DNA from: Paracoccaceae bacterium
GTDB taxonomy: Bacteria > Pseudomonadota > Alphaproteobacteria > Rhodobacterales > Rhodobacteraceae
Length of the DNA: 64,000 nucleotides
Direction of reading: 5' to 3'
Assembly (NCBI GenBank): GCA_030697175.1
Contig: JAUYQR010000011.1
Coordinates: 186,001-250,000 of the forward strand
Position numbers and translations under genes: made by a program. Shown here one piece after another: positions 62,243-64,000 of the stretch. Position 1 is the first letter of the stretch. Each line of letters starts with the position of its first letter. Under the pieces are notes generated by a model. The model did not search any database. It was not told the origin of the DNA and was given only the letters and a program-made list of their open reading frames with translations.

Positions 62243-63618
62243 CTTCGCCCCCTGTCCCGCAGACTGCGGTCCACCGCGCCCCACGGCCCCACGATATCAC
62301 GCGCGGGCTTCGGCCCTTCGGCCATCTGCGGCCGCTGCGCCTCGTCCATCGCAGGCTCGGGGCCAAACAGCGCCGCCCGCGCGCCTTCCCTGTCCACCTG
62401 ATACTCCCGCGCAAGGAAATCCGCGACATAAGTCCTCTTCCGCTCGCTCCACTTGGCATAACTCGCGTAAAACAACTCCTTGTGGACGATGTACATCTGC
62501 CGCACGTCCATCGGCGCCAGTTCCGCCAGCAGCATGTTCACCAGATCGCGGTCACGCCCCGCCTTGGCCCTGAGCGTGTAGAAATACGCCGGATGCTCCG
62601 AGGTGATCTTCGGCCACGGCCCGCCCCCCTCGACCCAGCGCAACAGCGCCGCCAGCCCCAGAAACTCCTCCGGCAGCGACGACCCAAGGCGATAGGCGAT
62701 CTTGCGCAACTCCGTCCGCCGCGCGTCGCCGATCTCAAGGCCCAGCGCGTCCGCCGCCTCGACCAGAATGAAATCCATCTTCTGGCGCAACACCGCCGCC
62801 GCATCCATGCCCCGCGCCTGCACGATCGGCTCCACCAGATTGTTCCGCTCCAGCCAGTCGGCGATCTGGTTGCGCAGCGTCAGGTCCATCACAGTCGCAA
62901 TCGGCACCTCGCCCAGCGATTTCCACGGCAGCGTCGAGATCGCGCCGGGAAACCGCACGTCGCGAAAGATGTAGACCCCGCCGAAATGGCTGGTCCAGAA
63001 GTTCGGCTGCTGGAATGTCATCGCAGGCAGGCTGATCGGCACCCGCGTCACGTCGCCGGTCTTTTTCGCCAACCCGATCATCTCGGCAATCAGCACATCG
63101 TCGCGCCAACCGTCCGGCTCGGCCCGGAACCGGGTGATCAGCGCCGCAAGTTTCCCCGCATCCGCCACATGCCCGCCGATCGTATCCGCCTCCACCGTGA
63201 TCTGCCGGATGTCAAAAAGCTTGCCCGGCGTATCCACCGCATAGACCGAATTCTGCAGCTCCCCACACACCGCATCCCGCGCCGTCAACGCGAACAATTG
63301 CGCCTCGTTGGTCTCGATGAACTGCTGAAGGATCCCGCGCGAGGTGGAGAACTTGATGTTCAGCAAAGGCGCATCCTTCTGCGCCGTCGACAGCAGGATG
63401 AACTGCCGGTTGGCCCCGTTGGGGTTGAGGTAGAGGTGGTCGCCCAGTTCATCCCCGATCTCGGGCGAATAGCCGGAGAGGTCGATGTGGAAATCGGGCA
63501 GGCTGGTGGTCTTGCCGGCCAGATGCTGCAGCGCCCGGTTGTAGCGCTCGATCAGCGCCGGCGAGGAGACCTCGATCAGGTTGCCGAACATCAGGCCGTG
63601 CTGGATGAGGCGTTTCAT
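62239..63618 (-). CDS. DUF6638-like conserved protein
   Basis: 459-residue soluble protein starting MKRLIQHGLMFGNLIEVSSP. Features: SGYSPEIGDELGDHLYLNPN, STSRGILQQFIETNEAQLF and a helical C-terminal half (VDREGARAALFGPEPAMDEA). I believe this is the Rhodobacterales family DUF6638, of unknown function. It has no membrane segments or recognisable catalytic motif. The ATG at 63618 overlaps the stop of the DUF559 gene (ATGA), and its stop overlaps the small membrane protein gene the same way, so three genes are coupled. Confidence 0.82.
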   Translation of the reverse strand: MKRLIQHGLMFGNLIEVSSPALIERYNRALQHLAGKTTSLPDFHIDLSGYSPEIGDELGDHLYLNPNGANRQFILLSTAQKDAPLLNIKFSTSRGILQQFIETNEAQLFALTARDAVCGELQNSVYAVDTPGKLFDIRQITVEADTIGGHVADAGKLAALITRFRAEPDGWRDDVLIAEMIGLAKKTGDVTRVPISLPAMTFQQPNFWTSHFGGVYIFRDVRFPGAISTLPWKSLGEVPIATVMDLTLRNQIADWLERNNLVEPIVQARGMDAAAVLRQKMDFILVEAADALGLEIGDARRTELRKIAYRLGSSLPEEFLGLAALLRWVEGGGPWPKITSEHPAYFYTLRAKAGRDRDLVNMLLAELAPMDVRQMYIVHKELFYASYAKWSERKRTYVADFLAREYQVDREGARAALFGPEPAMDEAQRPQMAEGPKPARDIVGPWGAVDRSLRDRGRR

Positions 63619-64000
63619 TGCGTGCGTCCTTCCGGCCCTGGTGCCTTGCCTGAAGCCCCCCCACCCCATCCCTCCCCCACGCGGGGGGAGGGAGGCGCGG
63701 AACGGTCAAGGTTGCGCGGGGCGGTCGGGCCGGGAACCTCCCCTCCCCCCTGTGGGGAGGGGATGGGGGTGGGGGGCTGCGGCAAGTGGTCTGCTCGCAA
63801 CGCCTTCCGTGAGACACCTCCCTCCCCCCGCGTGGGGGAGGGTCGGGGTGGGGCGTCGTCCAAAGGTCCAACCGCATCCAGCACCAGTTGCATCACGCCC
63901 TCGATATTCCCCGAAACCTCCGGATTCCAGAACCGCAGCACCCGAAACCCCTGTGAGGCCAACCACGCGTCCCGCTGCTGATCCCGCTCGCCACCATGCC
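63615..64000 (-). CDS. DUF559 endonuclease-like protein (partial, right edge) with repeat-derived tail
   Basis: Only the C-terminal part is in the window. HGGERDQQRDAWLASQGFRV then LRFWNPEVSGNIEGVMQLVL is the end of a DUF559 domain, a VSR/PD-(D/E)xK-like nuclease fold. After that the frame stays open for ~75 residues through palindromes R8, R7 and R6 ([34 protein letters not shown]), so the protein has a Pro/Gly-rich tail made from repeats. The TGA overlaps the DUF6638 start (ATGA). The N-terminus lies beyond 64000. Confidence 0.85.
   Translation of the reverse strand, partial: HGGERDQQRDAWLASQGFRVLRFWNPEVSGNIEGVMQLVLDAVGPLDDAPPRPSPTRGEGGVSRKALRADHLPQPPTPIPSPQGGGEVPGPTAPRNLDRSAPPSPRVGEGWGGGASGKAPGPEGRTQ
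63655..63697 (-). repeat. C-rich/G-rich palindromic repeat R6
   Basis: Minus-strand reading CCTCCCTCCCCCC-GCG-TGGGGGAGGGATGGGG then TGGGGGGG. It resembles R4. It lies within the DUF559 3' coding part. Confidence 0.8.
63737..63776 (+). repeat. C-rich/G-rich palindromic repeat R7
   Basis: Plus-strand CCTCCCCTCCCCCC-TG-TGGGGAGGGGATGGGG then GTGGGGGG; four G-runs. It resembles R3/R5. Translated in frame in the DUF559 tail. Confidence 0.8.
63817..63853 (+). repeat. C-rich/G-rich palindromic repeat R8
   Basis: Plus-strand CCTCCCTCCCCCC-GCG-TGGGGGAGGGTCGGGG then TGGGG; four G-runs. Translated in frame immediately after the DUF559 domain. Confidence 0.8.

Noticed and set aside
61213-63853. G/C palindromes R5-R8 as insertion-sequence ends
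   Set aside because: No transposase gene, no target-site duplication that I can see, and copies occur singly in many contexts. They behave like short intergenic repeats.

Overview
The window looks like chromosomal DNA of an alphaproteobacterium of the Rhodobacterales (Rhodobacter/Gemmobacter/Tabrizicola type). The evidence is high GC with strongly C/G-biased third codon positions, protein families typical of that group (DUF1523, DUF6638, TIGR02302, DUF3576 next to leuS, MbfA, a CenR-like regulator), and neighbourhoods such as SRP RNA near dnaX-ybaB-recR and holA-lptE-leuS. I see no transposase, integrase, tRNA, rRNA operon or CRISPR array. This is mostly core chromosome with a few small accessory insertions.

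Layout. 1-3.8 kb: yejABE-type peptide importer (minus strand; yejE runs off the left edge). 4-11.3 kb: membrane-anchored cytochrome c, pheA, an SRPBCC protein with nudC, a CpdB-like nucleotidase with a HAD phosphatase, and an overlapping arsR-AHSA1-GST operon. 11.3-14.4 kb: a lower-GC DNA methyltransferase with a C-terminal nuclease-like domain, facing an M24 peptidase homologue that seems to have lost metal ligands. 14.5-20.8 kb: SRP RNA with its own promoter, rsgA, dnaX-ybaB-recR, accD-folC. 20.9-23.4 kb: a NYN-LOTUS protein, a TetR regulator, and mbfA behind a candidate Irr box. 23.5-29 kb: ydcSTUV-patD, polyamine uptake coupled to aminobutyraldehyde oxidation. 29.3-31 kb: a glycosyltransferase and a LysR regulator. 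31.2-37.4 kb: urtABCDE urea transporter. 37.7-43.4 kb: a GAF protein pair, then DUF3576-leuS-lptE-holA. 43.7-49 kb: porin, YggS, amylosucrase, ribA with an L,D-transpeptidase. 49.2-55 kb: CenR-like regulator, an intergenic region with two terminator-ended RNA candidates, xth, tlpA, argH, two tiny lipoproteins, DUF2834 protein, lysA. 55-61.2 kb: TIGR02302 protein, DUF1624 acyltransferase, an sRNA candidate, pheT. 61.2-64 kb: an uncharacterised minus-strand operon of DUF559 (cut by the right edge), DUF6638, a small membrane protein and DUF1523.

The most unexpected structure lies in repeated intergenic elements. (1) A palindrome, TGTCCCA-CGG-TGGGACA, occurs three times, each time between convergent gene ends, with compensatory extension of the arms. 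(2) Five copies of a hairpin plus GGATATTT/GAGTATTT tail element occur, with covarying stems in three. (3) Eight C-rich/G-rich palindromes each carry four closely spaced G-runs, a canonical G-quadruplex pattern. Copies of types 2 and 3 are translated in frame into UrtC, LptE and the DUF559 protein.

Other points to check are a low-GC divergent patch in the leuS editing domain, the methyltransferase-nuclease fusion, and a tandem 17-bp repeat over the argH stop codon. All functions are assigned by reading motifs and families from memory; no database search was run.
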